Shown here in pieces: positions 45,388 to 54,019 of a DNA stretch of 64,000 bases. The DNA comes from CAVYOD01 sp963770045 (GTDB lineage: Bacteria; Acidobacteriota; Aminicenantia; Aminicenantales; CAVYOD01). The translations under genes and the position numbers were made by a program. The stretch spans positions 1 to 64,000 of the forward strand of contig CAVYOD010000029.1 in assembly GCA_963770045.1 (NCBI GenBank), written 5' to 3'. Numbering within the stretch: the first letter of the stretch is position 1; every line of letters starts with the position of its first letter. Below the pieces are notes generated by a model that did not search any database, was not told where the DNA came from, and worked only from the letters and a program-made list of their open reading frames with translations.

Positions 45388-45941
45388 GGACCTTTATCGC
45401 CATCGACCTGGATGAATCCATCAAGACCAGCCTGCTTGCCTTGCTGCAAAAGCTTCAAAAAACGACCCGCAACGTGAAATGGGTGGATCGAAAAGGCCTT
45501 CACCTGACCTTGAAATTTCTGGGAGAGATCGGTGAACAAGAAAGCCGCGAGGTCATGGCCCTGCTCCATCAGATTGCCGCCCGCCACCGGTCCTTCCCGC
45601 TCCGTATCAAGGGGACCGGCCAGTTCCCTCCGCGGAGCAAAAATCCTCGCGTTTTTTGGGTTGGCGTAGAGGAGGAACCCGGTTTGGCTGCACTTCAGGA
45701 GGATATCGAAGTCGAGTTCGAGAAGATCGGTTTCGCCAAGGAAGCAAGGGAGTTTCATCCCCATCTGACCCTTGGCCGGGTTAAGATGCCTGCCGGTCTG
45801 GATGCGGCACTGAGTGAGTTGGAGCGGCAAAAAGATGCCGATTTGGGTGAGATGCCGGTGAAAAAAATTACCCTGTTCCGGAGTGTCCTCAAACCCACCG
45901 GAGCTGAGTATTCCGTCCTGGCGGAAGAAGAGCTGCGATGA
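45384..45941 (+). CDS. thpR: RNA 2',3'-cyclic phosphodiesterase, ThpR/LigT type
   Basis: A 185-residue 2H phosphoesterase acting on 2',3'-cyclic ends of RNA. MRTFIAIDLDESIKTSLL is the family start. The two catalytic HxTx motifs are HLTLKFLGEI and HLTLGRVKMP. ATG 45384 overlaps the cinA stop (ATGA) and follows AAAGGGGA. The upstream in-frame sequence belongs to the frameshifted cinA and is not part of this gene. Confidence 0.94.
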   Translation: MRTFIAIDLDESIKTSLLALLQKLQKTTRNVKWVDRKGLHLTLKFLGEIGEQESREVMALLHQIAARHRSFPLRIKGTGQFPPRSKNPRVFWVGVEEEPGLAALQEDIEVEFEKIGFAKEAREFHPHLTLGRVKMPAGLDAALSELERQKDADLGEMPVKKITLFRSVLKPTGAEYSVLAEEELR

Positions 45942-46531
45942 AAGTCCTTCTCCTCCTCTTCGCGTATCTCTTGGGCGCCGTGCCTTTCGGCTATCTCCTG
46001 TTCCGGCTCTCGGAGAAAAGAGATATCCGGTCTTACGGGAGCCAGAGCACGGGAGCGACGAACGTTCTGCGGCTGAAGGGCTGGAGATATGCGATCCCCG
46101 TCGCGGTCTTTGATATCCTGAAGGGAGCATTTCCTCCTCTATTAGCCCTCAGGTTGTTCGGTGATTTCGACCTGGCTTTGGCCTGTGCGTTGGCGGTGGT
46201 CCTCGGGCATTGCTTCCCGGTTTATATTAAATTTCGGGGAGGAAAAGGAGTGGCCGCGACCGTCGGAGCCTATGCGGTCCTAGGGTTGAAACCCCTTCTC
46301 TTGAGTTTGATCGTCTTTGTGCTCGTCATCGCGATGACACGTTTTGTTTCCTTGGGATCGTTGCTGGCCGCTCTTTCTTTTCCGCCGTTCGTCCTTTTCT
46401 TCAGAGAGCCGCGAAAGCTGGCCCTCCTGGGCCTGATCATCTTCGGACTGATTTTTTTCAAACACTGGGGGAATCTGAAGCGCCTACTGGCTGGACGGGA
46501 GCGAAAATTCGGAGAAAGGATATCCTTATGA
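45938..46531 (+). CDS. plsY: Acyl-phosphate:glycerol-3-phosphate acyltransferase
   Basis: A 197-residue inner-membrane enzyme that makes lysophosphatidate from acyl-phosphate and glycerol 3-phosphate. It shows the start LLLFAYLLGAVPFGYLL, the GSQSTGATNVLR motif, the VLGHCFPVYIKFRGGKGVA active loop, and the late HWGNLKRLLAGRE. About five membrane segments are present. It is coupled by ATGA overlaps to thpR and gpsA; gpsA makes its glycerol 3-phosphate substrate. Confidence 0.95.
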   Translation: MKVLLLLFAYLLGAVPFGYLLFRLSEKRDIRSYGSQSTGATNVLRLKGWRYAIPVAVFDILKGAFPPLLALRLFGDFDLALACALAVVLGHCFPVYIKFRGGKGVAATVGAYAVLGLKPLLLSLIVFVLVIAMTRFVSLGSLLAALSFPPFVLFFREPRKLALLGLIIFGLIFFKHWGNLKRLLAGRERKFGERISL

Positions 46532-47535
46532 GGTGGACCCGAGCGAGTGTCATAGGAGCAGGAAGCTGGGGCTCGGCCTTTGCCCTTCATCTGAGCCGGC
46601 TCAAGATCAAGACCAGGCTCTGGGTTCGCGAGGATGAAGTCTTCAATCGGCTCGAGAAGACCCGTGAAAACAGGGCGTTCTTGCCGGGGTTTGTGTTCCC
46701 TCCGGAGGTCACTTTTTACAGGGACCTGGCCGAGACTCTCGATACCGCGGAGATCGTTTTTGTCGCCGTTCCATCTCAGTTCTGCCGGGAGATCTATTTC
46801 AAGATGGCTCCACACCTCTCCGCCGGCCAGGGTGTCGTCTCACTGACCAAGGGCATAGAGGAAGGCTCTCTGAAGCGGATGAGCGAGCTCGCCGAAGACA
46901 TTTTGATCAAGATCCCAAAGTCACGCATCGCTGTCCTGTCGGGGCCGAGCTTTGCCCGCGAGGTGGCCCAAGCCCATCCCACGGCTGTCGTGGTCGCTTC
47001 CAAAGAGATGGAATTTGCCGAGCAGGTTCAGCATCTGGTGTCCGATGTCCGTTTCCGATCGTACGCCAGCAAAGACGTCGTAGGGGTGGAGCTTGCAGGC
47101 GCCCTGAAGAACATCATTGCCATCGCCGCAGGGGGCCTGGATTCTCTTCACTTCGGCTACAATTCCGTCGCCGCGCTGATGACCAGGGGACTGGCTGAAA
47201 TCGCGCGCCTGGGAACCAACCTGGGGGCGAAAAAAGAGACATTTTTCGGCCTGGCCGGCATCGGTGACCTTGTCCTCACTTGCACCGGGAAGCTCAGCCG
47301 TAACCACTCCGTGGGAGTTGAGCTCGGAAAGGGGAAGTCGCTCTCGGAAATCGTGACCGGCACAAAGATGATCGCCGAGGGAATCCCGACGACTCTCTCC
47401 GCCCATGAGCTGGCCAAAGCAAGAAAAGTCGAATTGCCCATCTGCGAACAGGTCTATCAAGTCCTCTATAAGAATAAACCGCTTCACAAGGCGATCCAGG
47501 ATCTCATGTCCCGTGCGCTCAAGCAGGAAGAGTGA
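46528..47535 (+). CDS. gpsA: Glycerol-3-phosphate dehydrogenase (NAD(P)+)
   Basis: A 335-residue cytoplasmic dehydrogenase producing sn-glycerol 3-phosphate. The dinucleotide fold is ASVIGAGSWGSAFALHLSR. Further signatures are FVAVPSQFCREI, SLTKGIEEGSL, LSGPSFAREVAQAHPTAVVV, the catalytic Lys in VELAGALKNIIAIAAGG, and GLAGIGDLVLTCTGKLSRNH. It ends the ATGA-coupled run and supplies plsY. The following TPR gene starts 37 bases later. Confidence 0.95.
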   Translation: MRWTRASVIGAGSWGSAFALHLSRLKIKTRLWVREDEVFNRLEKTRENRAFLPGFVFPPEVTFYRDLAETLDTAEIVFVAVPSQFCREIYFKMAPHLSAGQGVVSLTKGIEEGSLKRMSELAEDILIKIPKSRIAVLSGPSFAREVAQAHPTAVVVASKEMEFAEQVQHLVSDVRFRSYASKDVVGVELAGALKNIIAIAAGGLDSLHFGYNSVAALMTRGLAEIARLGTNLGAKKETFFGLAGIGDLVLTCTGKLSRNHSVGVELGKGKSLSEIVTGTKMIAEGIPTTLSAHELAKARKVELPICEQVYQVLYKNKPLHKAIQDLMSRALKQEE

Positions 47536-47572
47536 ATGGGTCTGGAGAATAAGATTTCGAAAGGAGTCACCT

Positions 47573-48343
47573 ATGAGATCTAGAGTCATCCTCATCCTCT
47601 TGGCTAGCCTCAGCTTGATGCTCTGCGCATCCTCCCAAAAGCGAATCCAGAAGTCCAGGGAGAACGATCCACAATACCAATACAATCTGGGGGCCGTTCA
47701 CTTGCGTAATAACGAAATTGATGCGGCGATCAAGTGCTTTGATAAATCTCTCTCTCTCGATCCGCGCTATTTTGTTGCTCTCAATGCCCGAGGCCTGGCC
47801 TATTCGATGAAAGGCAACCTGGAAGAGGCGTCGCGCTCATTCCAAAGGTGTCTGGAGGTCTCTCCTCAATTCAGCGAAGCCAGGAACAATCTGGGCATGG
47901 TCTATCAAGAACAGGGTTATCTGGATAAGGCCGGGGAGGAATTCAACAAGGCCATGGGTGATCAGAACTACAGCTCCAGGGATCTCCCGGCCCTCAACCT
48001 GGCCAAGCTCTATCTGGCCGAGAACAAGATCGACGAGGCGCTGGAGATGGCTCAGAAATCGGTCCAGTTCAACCCGCGCAACGCAATCGCCCAGAGCGTG
48101 GCAGGGTATTTGTTTGAAAAAAAGGACCGCCTTTCAGATGCTATCTCGAGTTACGAGAAAGCCGTCAAGATCGTTCCTGACGACGTGAATTTCAATTATT
48201 ATCTGGGGGCTGCCTATTTCAAGGCCCAGGACTACAAAAAGGCGGAAGAGGCCTTCCTGCGCATCTCCTCCAAAGCCCTGGATCCTGATATGAAAAAAGA
48301 AGTTGAGAACTATCTCAAAATGATCAAGGAGAAGACCAAATAG
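47573..48343 (+). CDS. Exported TPR-repeat protein
   Basis: A 256-residue protein with an N-terminal signal (SRVILILLASLSLMLC). The cysteine could be a lipid attachment site, but the box is not canonical. About six TPR units cover residues 35-250, for example YNLGAVHLRNNEIDAAIKCF, ALNARGLAYSMKGNLEEASR and FNYYLGAAYFKAQDYKKAEE. It probably acts as a protein-binding scaffold in the periplasm, similar to PilF/Pal-associated TPR lipoproteins. The partner is unknown. ATG 47573 follows AAGGAG. It is convergent with ahcY. Confidence 0.85.
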   Translation: MRSRVILILLASLSLMLCASSQKRIQKSRENDPQYQYNLGAVHLRNNEIDAAIKCFDKSLSLDPRYFVALNARGLAYSMKGNLEEASRSFQRCLEVSPQFSEARNNLGMVYQEQGYLDKAGEEFNKAMGDQNYSSRDLPALNLAKLYLAENKIDEALEMAQKSVQFNPRNAIAQSVAGYLFEKKDRLSDAISSYEKAVKIVPDDVNFNYYLGAAYFKAQDYKKAEEAFLRISSKALDPDMKKEVENYLKMIKEKTK

Positions 48344-48349
48344 GATTCC

Positions 48350-49608
48350 TCAGGTCCCCTCTTCCCAGTCCTGAAGATATTTTCTCTGTTCGGGGCTGAG
48401 GGTATCGATCTTCACTCCCATCGAGGCGAGTTTCATCTTGGCGATTTCCTCATCGATCGCCTGGGGGACTGGATAGACTCTCTTTTCTAGATTCTTCCCC
48501 TCCCGGACGAGATAGCGCAGGCTCAGCGCCTGATTGGCAAAACTCATGTCCATGACCATGGCCGGGTGGCCTTCGGCCGCGGCGAGGTTGATCAAGCGTC
48601 CCTCTCCCAGCAGGCAAATCCTGCGGCCGTCGGCCAGGGTATATTCGTCGACAAACGCCCTGATCCGTCTTTTGCTCCGGGACAGCTTCTCGAGAGCGGG
48701 GATATCGATCTCGACGTTGAAGTGCCCGGAATTGGCCACGATGGCGCCGTCTTTCATCTTGAGAAAATGTTCCCTGCGAATGACGCCCTTATCTCCGGTC
48801 AGCGTGACAAAAACATCGCCACCTTGTCGCGGCTTCCTTCATGGGCATGACCTGGAAACCATCCATGACGGCTTCCAGACGCCTTGAGGGGGTCGACCTC
48901 GCAGATGATGACCTTGGCCCCTGCTCCCCTCGCCCTCGTCGCCACGCCCCGGCCGCACCAGCCGTAGCCCGCGACGACAAAATTCAGACCGGCCATAAGG
49001 ACATTGGTTGCCCTGAGTATGCCATCGATCGTGCTCTGGCCGGTCCCGTAGCGGTTGTCAAAAAGGTGCTTGGTGTTGGCGTCATTGACGGCGATGATGG
49101 GATATTGCAGGACATTTTTTTTGGCCATGCTCTTCAAGCGGATGACCCCGGTCGTCGTCTCCTCGGTGCCGCCGATGATGTATTTCAAGAGGTCGCGCTT
49201 TTCGGAGTGCAGGGTGCTGACGAGATCCGCGCCGTCATCCATCGTGATCTGAGGTTTGTGCTCCAAGAGCTGGATGATGTGGGAGTAGTAAGTTTTATGG
49301 TCTTCGCCCTTGATCGCGAAGACCGGGATATCAGAGTATTTCGCCAGGGCGGCGGCGACACTGTCCTGGGTGCTGAGAGGATTTGAAGCCGTTAGCCTCG
49401 CCTCGGCGCCGCCCGCTTTCAGGGTCTGCATCAGGACGCCTGTTTCGCTGGTCACGTGCAGGCAGGCGGAAATCCGAATTCCCCGAAGGGGTTTTTCCTT
49501 CTCGAACTTTTTCCTGATCGAACCGAGAACGGGCATCGACCTTTCGGCCCATTCCATTTTTAGCCTGCCTTCGGAAGCGAGTTTTAGATTCTTCACGTCA
49601 TATTTCAT
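48350..49608 (-). CDS. ahcY: S-adenosylhomocysteine hydrolase, two frameshifts
   Basis: Splits S-adenosylhomocysteine into adenosine and homocysteine with bound NAD. The N-terminal part has ISACLHVTSETGVLMQTLKA, TEETTTGVIRL and NDANTKHLFDNRYGTGQS with catalytic residues. The NAD fold is FVVAGYGWCGRGVA. Two single extra bases, at about 48879 and 48821, divide it into three frames. Removing them gives DPLKALEAVMDGFQVMPM and EAATRGDVFVTLTGDKGVI, leading into the C-terminal frame (NSGHFNVEID). Corrected length is 418 residues, the shorter archaeal/thermophile-like form. It lies 79 bases downstream of metK, forming a methyl-cycle pair. Confidence 0.92.
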
Positions 49609-49687
49609 TTTCGGTCTCCCCTCTTGATTATCCCTTGAAAGTGGGATTCAGCAATTGAGTCTGGCCGAAGGGCCCGCCCCGGAGCCG

Positions 49688-50857
49688 TTATTTGAGTCCG
49701 GCTTCTTTGCGCAGCATTTCGGCTTTGTCCGTTTTCTCCCAAGTAAATTCCGGCTCCGACCGGCCGAAGTGCCCATAACAGGCCGTCTTTCTGTAGATGG
49801 GCCGGTACAGATCCAGTGCGTTGATCATTCCCTTGGGTGAGAGGCTGAAGTGCGCCCGGATAAGCTCCTTGATCTTATCCTCCGGGATCCTGGCCGTTCC
49901 AAAAGTATCGATCATGATGGACACGGGAAAGGGGATGCCGATCGCATAGGCGAGCTGGACCTCGAGCTTATCGGCGAGTCCGGCGGCCACGAGATTCTTG
50001 GCGATATAGCGAGCCATGTAGGACCCGGAGCGGTCCACTTTGGAAGGATCCTTGCCAGAAAAACTGCCGCCGCCGTGGCTCCCCACGCCTCCGTAGGTAT
50101 CCACGATGATCTTGCGGCCGGTCATTCCCGTGTCGGCCAGCGGGCCACCCTGTTCAAAGCGTCCCGTCCCATTGATAAAGATCTTGGTGTCCCGATCCAT
50201 CATCTCCAGCGGGATGACCTTGTTGATGACGACTTTCTTGAGCTCGGCCCGAAGGGCATCCATCTTGACCGTGGAATTATGCTGGGCGGCGAGCACGATG
50301 GCTTCGACCCGGCGCGGAACGTCGCCGTCATATTCGATCGTCACCTGGGACTTTCCGTCCGGCCTGAGATAACGGAGAATCTTCTCCCGCCGCACCTGGC
50401 TCAGCCGCTTGACCAGCTTATGGGCCAGTACGATCGGCAGAGGCATCAATTCCGGGGTTTCCCGGCAGGCATAGCCGAACATCAGCCCCTGATCGCCTGC
50501 TCCCTGCTCGTGCTCTTTTGTCTCTATGACACCGACCGCGATATCAGGCGATTGCTCGTGGATGGAAGAGATAACCGAGCAAGTTTCATAGTCGAAACCA
50601 TAAATAGCCTGAGTATAGCCGATTTCGCGGACCGTCTTCCTGACGATTTTTTGGAAATCACAATAGCCGTTGGTCGTTATTTCGCCGGCGATCAAGACAA
50701 GTCCAGTCGTGACCAGGGTCTCGCAGGCGACCCGGCTCTTGGGGTCTTGGGCGACCAAGTCATCCAGAATAGAGTCCGAAATCTGATCACAGATCTTATC
50801 AGGGTGACCTTCCGTGACAGACTCCGAGGTGAAGAAGTGTTTGCCTTTTTTGCTCAT
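49688..50857 (-). CDS. metK: S-adenosylmethionine synthetase
   Basis: A 389-residue enzyme making SAM from methionine and ATP. It shows FTSESVTEGHPDKICDQISD, GEITTNGYCDF, the signature GAGDQGLMFGYA, and the loop GGGSFSGKDPSKVDRSGSY. A strong ribosome site GGAGGTGA precedes ATG 50857 and a promoter lies at 50898-50926. SAM riboswitch-like structure was not seen in the leader of about 34 bases. The downstream ahcY completes part of the activated methyl cycle. Confidence 0.96.
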   Translation of the reverse strand: MSKKGKHFFTSESVTEGHPDKICDQISDSILDDLVAQDPKSRVACETLVTTGLVLIAGEITTNGYCDFQKIVRKTVREIGYTQAIYGFDYETCSVISSIHEQSPDIAVGVIETKEHEQGAGDQGLMFGYACRETPELMPLPIVLAHKLVKRLSQVRREKILRYLRPDGKSQVTIEYDGDVPRRVEAIVLAAQHNSTVKMDALRAELKKVVINKVIPLEMMDRDTKIFINGTGRFEQGGPLADTGMTGRKIIVDTYGGVGSHGGGSFSGKDPSKVDRSGSYMARYIAKNLVAAGLADKLEVQLAYAIGIPFPVSIMIDTFGTARIPEDKIKELIRAHFSLSPKGMINALDLYRPIYRKTACYGHFGRSEPEFTWEKTDKAEMLRKEAGLK

Positions 50858-50897
50858 CCGTCACCTCCGTTCAACCGATGATGAAAAAGTAACAGAG

Positions 50898-50926
50898 AAA
50901 ATAGCACAAAAAAACCGGCTTTTCAA
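50898..50926 (-). promoter_or_regulatory. Promoter for metK-ahcY
   Basis: On the minus strand: TTGAAA (50926-50921), 17 bases and TATTTT (50903-50898), preceded by TGC as an extended -10. The predicted start near 50891 gives a 34-base leader with a strong ribosome site. Confidence 0.6.
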
Positions 50927-51151
50927 TGATTTTGTTCGTCCCCCGTTCCCCGTAGCTTGACCGAAGACGCATCCATGCTCTAGGCCCCTCTATTTAGAAG
51001 GGCGGTAGGGGCGTGGAAGATCACTCATTCAGAGTCCGAAAGTGCGGCTTCGGAATATCATCTCTTGCTGAAGACGCGTCCCCAGAATTTATGCAATCAG
51101 GGAGGGCCAGAAACAGGCTCGCCTCTTCAGGGCAGGCCGGAGGACGGACAT
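50927..51151. other. Gene-free stretch with two adjacent hairpins
   Basis: No credible gene was found between the metK and M16 promoters. Two neighbouring stem-loops are visible: GCCCCT (50984-50989) with AGGGGC (51007-51012), and TCCGAA (51035-51040) with TTCGGA (51049-51054). A small structured RNA is possible, but nothing recognisable is seen. Confidence 0.35.
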
Positions 51152-51180
51152 TTTATTTTTTCTCTCGTTTGTGCTATTTT
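51152..51180 (+). promoter_or_regulatory. Possible extended -10 promoter for the M16 operon
   Basis: TGC plus TATTTT (51175-51180), with a weak TTTATT 17 bases upstream. The TTTGTGCTATTTT block is also found on the opposite strand in the metK promoter. The predicted leader is about 32 bases. Confidence 0.4.
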
Positions 51181-51218
51181 AGAATTCGACTGAGAGGAGT
51201 CTTCTGCTCCGAATATCC

Positions 51219-52547
51219 ATGAGGACTCGTTTTATCCTCCTGATTATCCTGGCCGGTACCCTGGGGACCTGTCCGTCACTCCTGGAGGCCCAGAAGAGCG
51301 AGAGACTTGCCCTCACCTCCTACAAACTCAAGAACGGGCTCGGGGTGATCCTGGCCCAGGATGATTCGCTTCCCATCGTTTCGGTTGTCGTCGGTTACCG
51401 GGCCGGAGCGGTCAGCGAGCAGACAGGAAAGAGCGGACTCGCCTATCTCCTGGAAAACCTGATGTTCCAAGGTTCCGAAAACGTTGGGCGGATGAGACAC
51501 GTCAGCTTTATCCAGAAGATCGGAGGCGAATTGAACGCCGACACCAGGATCGACAAGAGCCTTTATTATCAGAGGGTCCCCTCCAATCAACTGGCCCTTG
51601 TTTTGTGGCTGGAATCAGATCGGATGAGATCGCTGGAGATCACCCCGGCCAATGTCGAAAGGGCGAAAGAGGCCCTGGGCGTCGAACTGCGCCAGCGCAG
51701 GGCCAACGAGCCTTTCTTCGAGAGTTCTTTCAGCTTTGACCAGCTCCTCTTTCCCGATTTCAGCTATTCCCACCCTATGATCGGGAATGAGGAAGACATC
51801 AAAAACATAAGCCTCGACGATGTGGCTGACTTCTACTCAAGCTACTACGCGCCCAACAACGCGGTTCTTTGCCTGGCCGGGAGCTTCAACAAGGTCAAAG
51901 CCAAGGAGCTCATCGCCAAATATTTTGAGACCATCCCGGCGCGGAAAGAGATTCCGCCCTTCGTCTCGTCCCGGTTCGATGAAAAGAAGGAGATCGCCGA
52001 GACCCTCCAGGATCCTATGGCACCCTCCCCAGCTTTTCATCTGGGTTTCCGGATTTTCTCGCCGCGGCCGCCCGACCTGTTCGCGCTCAGGGTCCTCGAT
52101 TACCTTCTTCTCAGAGGCAAGAGCAGCCGGCTCTATGTGCGTCTTCTGAGAAAAGAGCACCTGGTGTTTCAGCTCAGCGGCGGGATCGATGAGCGGAAGA
52201 ATCTCCAGGCCTACAAGATTTTCGCCACGGTCAACAACGAACTCATGACCGAACGCTGCCTGCAGGCCATCTTTTCCGAATTTGACAAATTGAAGTCCAG
52301 CTTTGTTTCCAATGAGGAGCTGGCCAAAGCCAAGAATATGCTGAAGATGGACACCCTCGGCCGAACCATGACGAGCGAGGACAGAGCGCTCTTTTTTGCC
52401 GAGGCTTATCTGAATCAGAAGGATCTTGATAACGTCTTCGCCGATCTTGAGATGAGCCTCAAGGTCACCCCTTCGGACATCGTCAATCTCATCAACAGGT
52501 ACTTTACCAGGGAGAACAGCATCCTCCTGAGAATCAAGCCGCGATGA
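51219..52547 (+). CDS. Secreted M16-family (insulinase-like) protein with degenerate zinc motif
   Basis: A 442-residue protein with signal peptide (FILLIILAGTLGTCPSLLEA) and two M16-like half domains. The N-terminal sheet (SYKLKNGLGVILAQDDSLPI) and the VVVGYRAGAVSEQTGKSGLA lead are typical. The expected HxxEH is YLLEN (residues 76-80): both histidines are replaced and only the Glu remains. The protein is therefore predicted not to bind zinc at that site. Downstream family regions (SHPMIGNEEDIKNISLDDV, GKSSRLYVRLLRKEHLVF) are intact. Its stop overlaps the next M16 gene (ATGA), as in heterodimeric M16 pairs where one subunit is non-catalytic. Confidence 0.9.
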   Translation: MRTRFILLIILAGTLGTCPSLLEAQKSERLALTSYKLKNGLGVILAQDDSLPIVSVVVGYRAGAVSEQTGKSGLAYLLENLMFQGSENVGRMRHVSFIQKIGGELNADTRIDKSLYYQRVPSNQLALVLWLESDRMRSLEITPANVERAKEALGVELRQRRANEPFFESSFSFDQLLFPDFSYSHPMIGNEEDIKNISLDDVADFYSSYYAPNNAVLCLAGSFNKVKAKELIAKYFETIPARKEIPPFVSSRFDEKKEIAETLQDPMAPSPAFHLGFRIFSPRPPDLFALRVLDYLLLRGKSSRLYVRLLRKEHLVFQLSGGIDERKNLQAYKIFATVNNELMTERCLQAIFSEFDKLKSSFVSNEELAKAKNMLKMDTLGRTMTSEDRALFFAEAYLNQKDLDNVFADLEMSLKVTPSDIVNLINRYFTRENSILLRIKPR

Positions 52548-54019
52548 AGAGCCCCGCCCTCAACAGATTTCGCCGCGCCACACCCGTTTGTGCCATCGCC
52601 TGTCTACTCTTGTATTCCTCGGCCCATCTTTTTGCGCAAGAGAGATTTCGGAAAACACCCCCTTCTCCTGATCCGTTCCAGGACCTGAGATTGCCCCTGA
52701 TCGAATCCGTCCGGTTATCGAACGGCCTCCGCCTGGCTTTGGGCACAAAAGAAAATCTTCCCCAGATGTGTCTCCAATTGGTCATCTTCGCCGGGGAGGC
52801 CGATTCCCCGGCCAAGACTCCGGGACTGGCTACGTTCGCGGCCCAGATGATCGGCCGGGGAACCCAGTTTCTCTCTTCTTCGGACATCGAGGAGGATATC
52901 GAGGCCATGGGAGGCAATTTCTCTGCGGTCGCGGGACTGGATTGTACGGTGTTCAGCTTGAGTTTCCTGGAAAGCTACCTCGATCAAGCGCTCGACCTGT
53001 TGAGCAAGATGATCCTCCAACCGACCTTCCCGGATAGAGAGGTTGATACCGTCAAGAGGACGCTCTTCTATGACCTCCTCGAAAAGGCGAAAGATCCCGA
53101 TTTCGTAGCCAAGCGTCAGCTGGTCCGTCTCCTCTTCGGCAATCACCCTTATAGGCTCGCCGCCCACAATGAAGATGTGATCAAGAACCTCGGGCAGAAA
53201 GAGCTGATTGCCTTTTTTGAAAAGTTCTACAGACCGGGAAACGCCCTCATCGTCTTGGCGGGAAATCTCAATCTGACAACGGCCTCGAGGAAAGTCAGTC
53301 ATTATTTCAATACCTGGATGGATAAGCCGCTGGAGCGTGCCTACCCGCCGCCCCCCGAAGCCAACGACCAGATCCGCGTTTGTTTCCTGGATCTCCCCCA
53401 GGCGAAAGACGCGACCATCTATCTTGGAAACATCATTTTTCCGATTTACAGTTCGGATTATTTCCCCTTCATTGTCTTTAACCAGGTCCTGGGGGGAACT
53501 CCCAACAGCCGTCTGTTCATGAACCTCCGGGAGTCCAAGGCTTTTGCCTATTTCGCTTTCAGTGAGGCCGAATTCTACAAATCCTGCGGCCTGTTTTTCG
53601 TCCGGGCGCGGGTGACTCCGGAGGCGACCTACGCTTCGGTCCAGGAAATCTTGAAAGAGATCCAATCGGTCTCCAGGGAGAAAATCTCCACTTCTGAGAT
53701 CGAACAGGCAAAGACCTCTCTGATCGGGAATTTTCCCCTCAAGAACGAACGGTTGGACCGATTTTCTTCAACGATCGCGGAGATTCAGACTTTTAACCTC
53801 GGCGAAGAACGCTGGAGCCGCTATTATGAAAATGTCATGCTGGTGAACTCGGAGAGAGTGTTCGAAGTCGTCCAGCGTTATCCCCAGCTCTCCCCGATCA
53901 TCGTGATTGTCGGGAACAAAGATTATGTCTTTGACTATCTTCGAGATTTTCAAAAAGTCGAGATCTATGATTCCAAGGGAGTTTTGAAGTCCACGATCAG
54001 CAAAGGAGTCAGCGAATGA
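52544..54019 (+). CDS. Secreted M16-family protein, second subunit, lacking HxxEH
   Basis: A 491-residue exported M16 homologue (signal ATPVCAIACLLLYSSAHLFA). The motif position reads TFAAQ (residues 97-101), so neither histidine nor the Glu is present. The C-terminal half retains the substrate-binding Arg/Tyr style region, with LGGTPNSRLFMNLRESKAFA in place of the usual GxxSSRLFxxLRexxgLay. In known pairs one subunit carries HxxEH and the other this C-terminal region; here neither subunit has HxxEH. It is coupled to the first M16 gene and, by another ATGA overlap, to ftcD. A chaperone, binding or assembly role is more likely than proteolysis. Confidence 0.88.
   Translation: MKSPALNRFRRATPVCAIACLLLYSSAHLFAQERFRKTPPSPDPFQDLRLPLIESVRLSNGLRLALGTKENLPQMCLQLVIFAGEADSPAKTPGLATFAAQMIGRGTQFLSSSDIEEDIEAMGGNFSAVAGLDCTVFSLSFLESYLDQALDLLSKMILQPTFPDREVDTVKRTLFYDLLEKAKDPDFVAKRQLVRLLFGNHPYRLAAHNEDVIKNLGQKELIAFFEKFYRPGNALIVLAGNLNLTTASRKVSHYFNTWMDKPLERAYPPPPEANDQIRVCFLDLPQAKDATIYLGNIIFPIYSSDYFPFIVFNQVLGGTPNSRLFMNLRESKAFAYFAFSEAEFYKSCGLFFVRARVTPEATYASVQEILKEIQSVSREKISTSEIEQAKTSLIGNFPLKNERLDRFSSTIAEIQTFNLGEERWSRYYENVMLVNSERVFEVVQRYPQLSPIIVIVGNKDYVFDYLRDFQKVEIYDSKGVLKSTISKGVSE

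Noticed and set aside
50858..50897. SAM riboswitch upstream of metK
   Set aside because: The leader is only about 34 bases and has no multi-stem structure.
51013..51222. A 69-codon open frame upstream of the M16 operon
   Set aside because: No ribosome site, no recognisable motif, and it covers the hairpins and the predicted promoter of the M16 gene.
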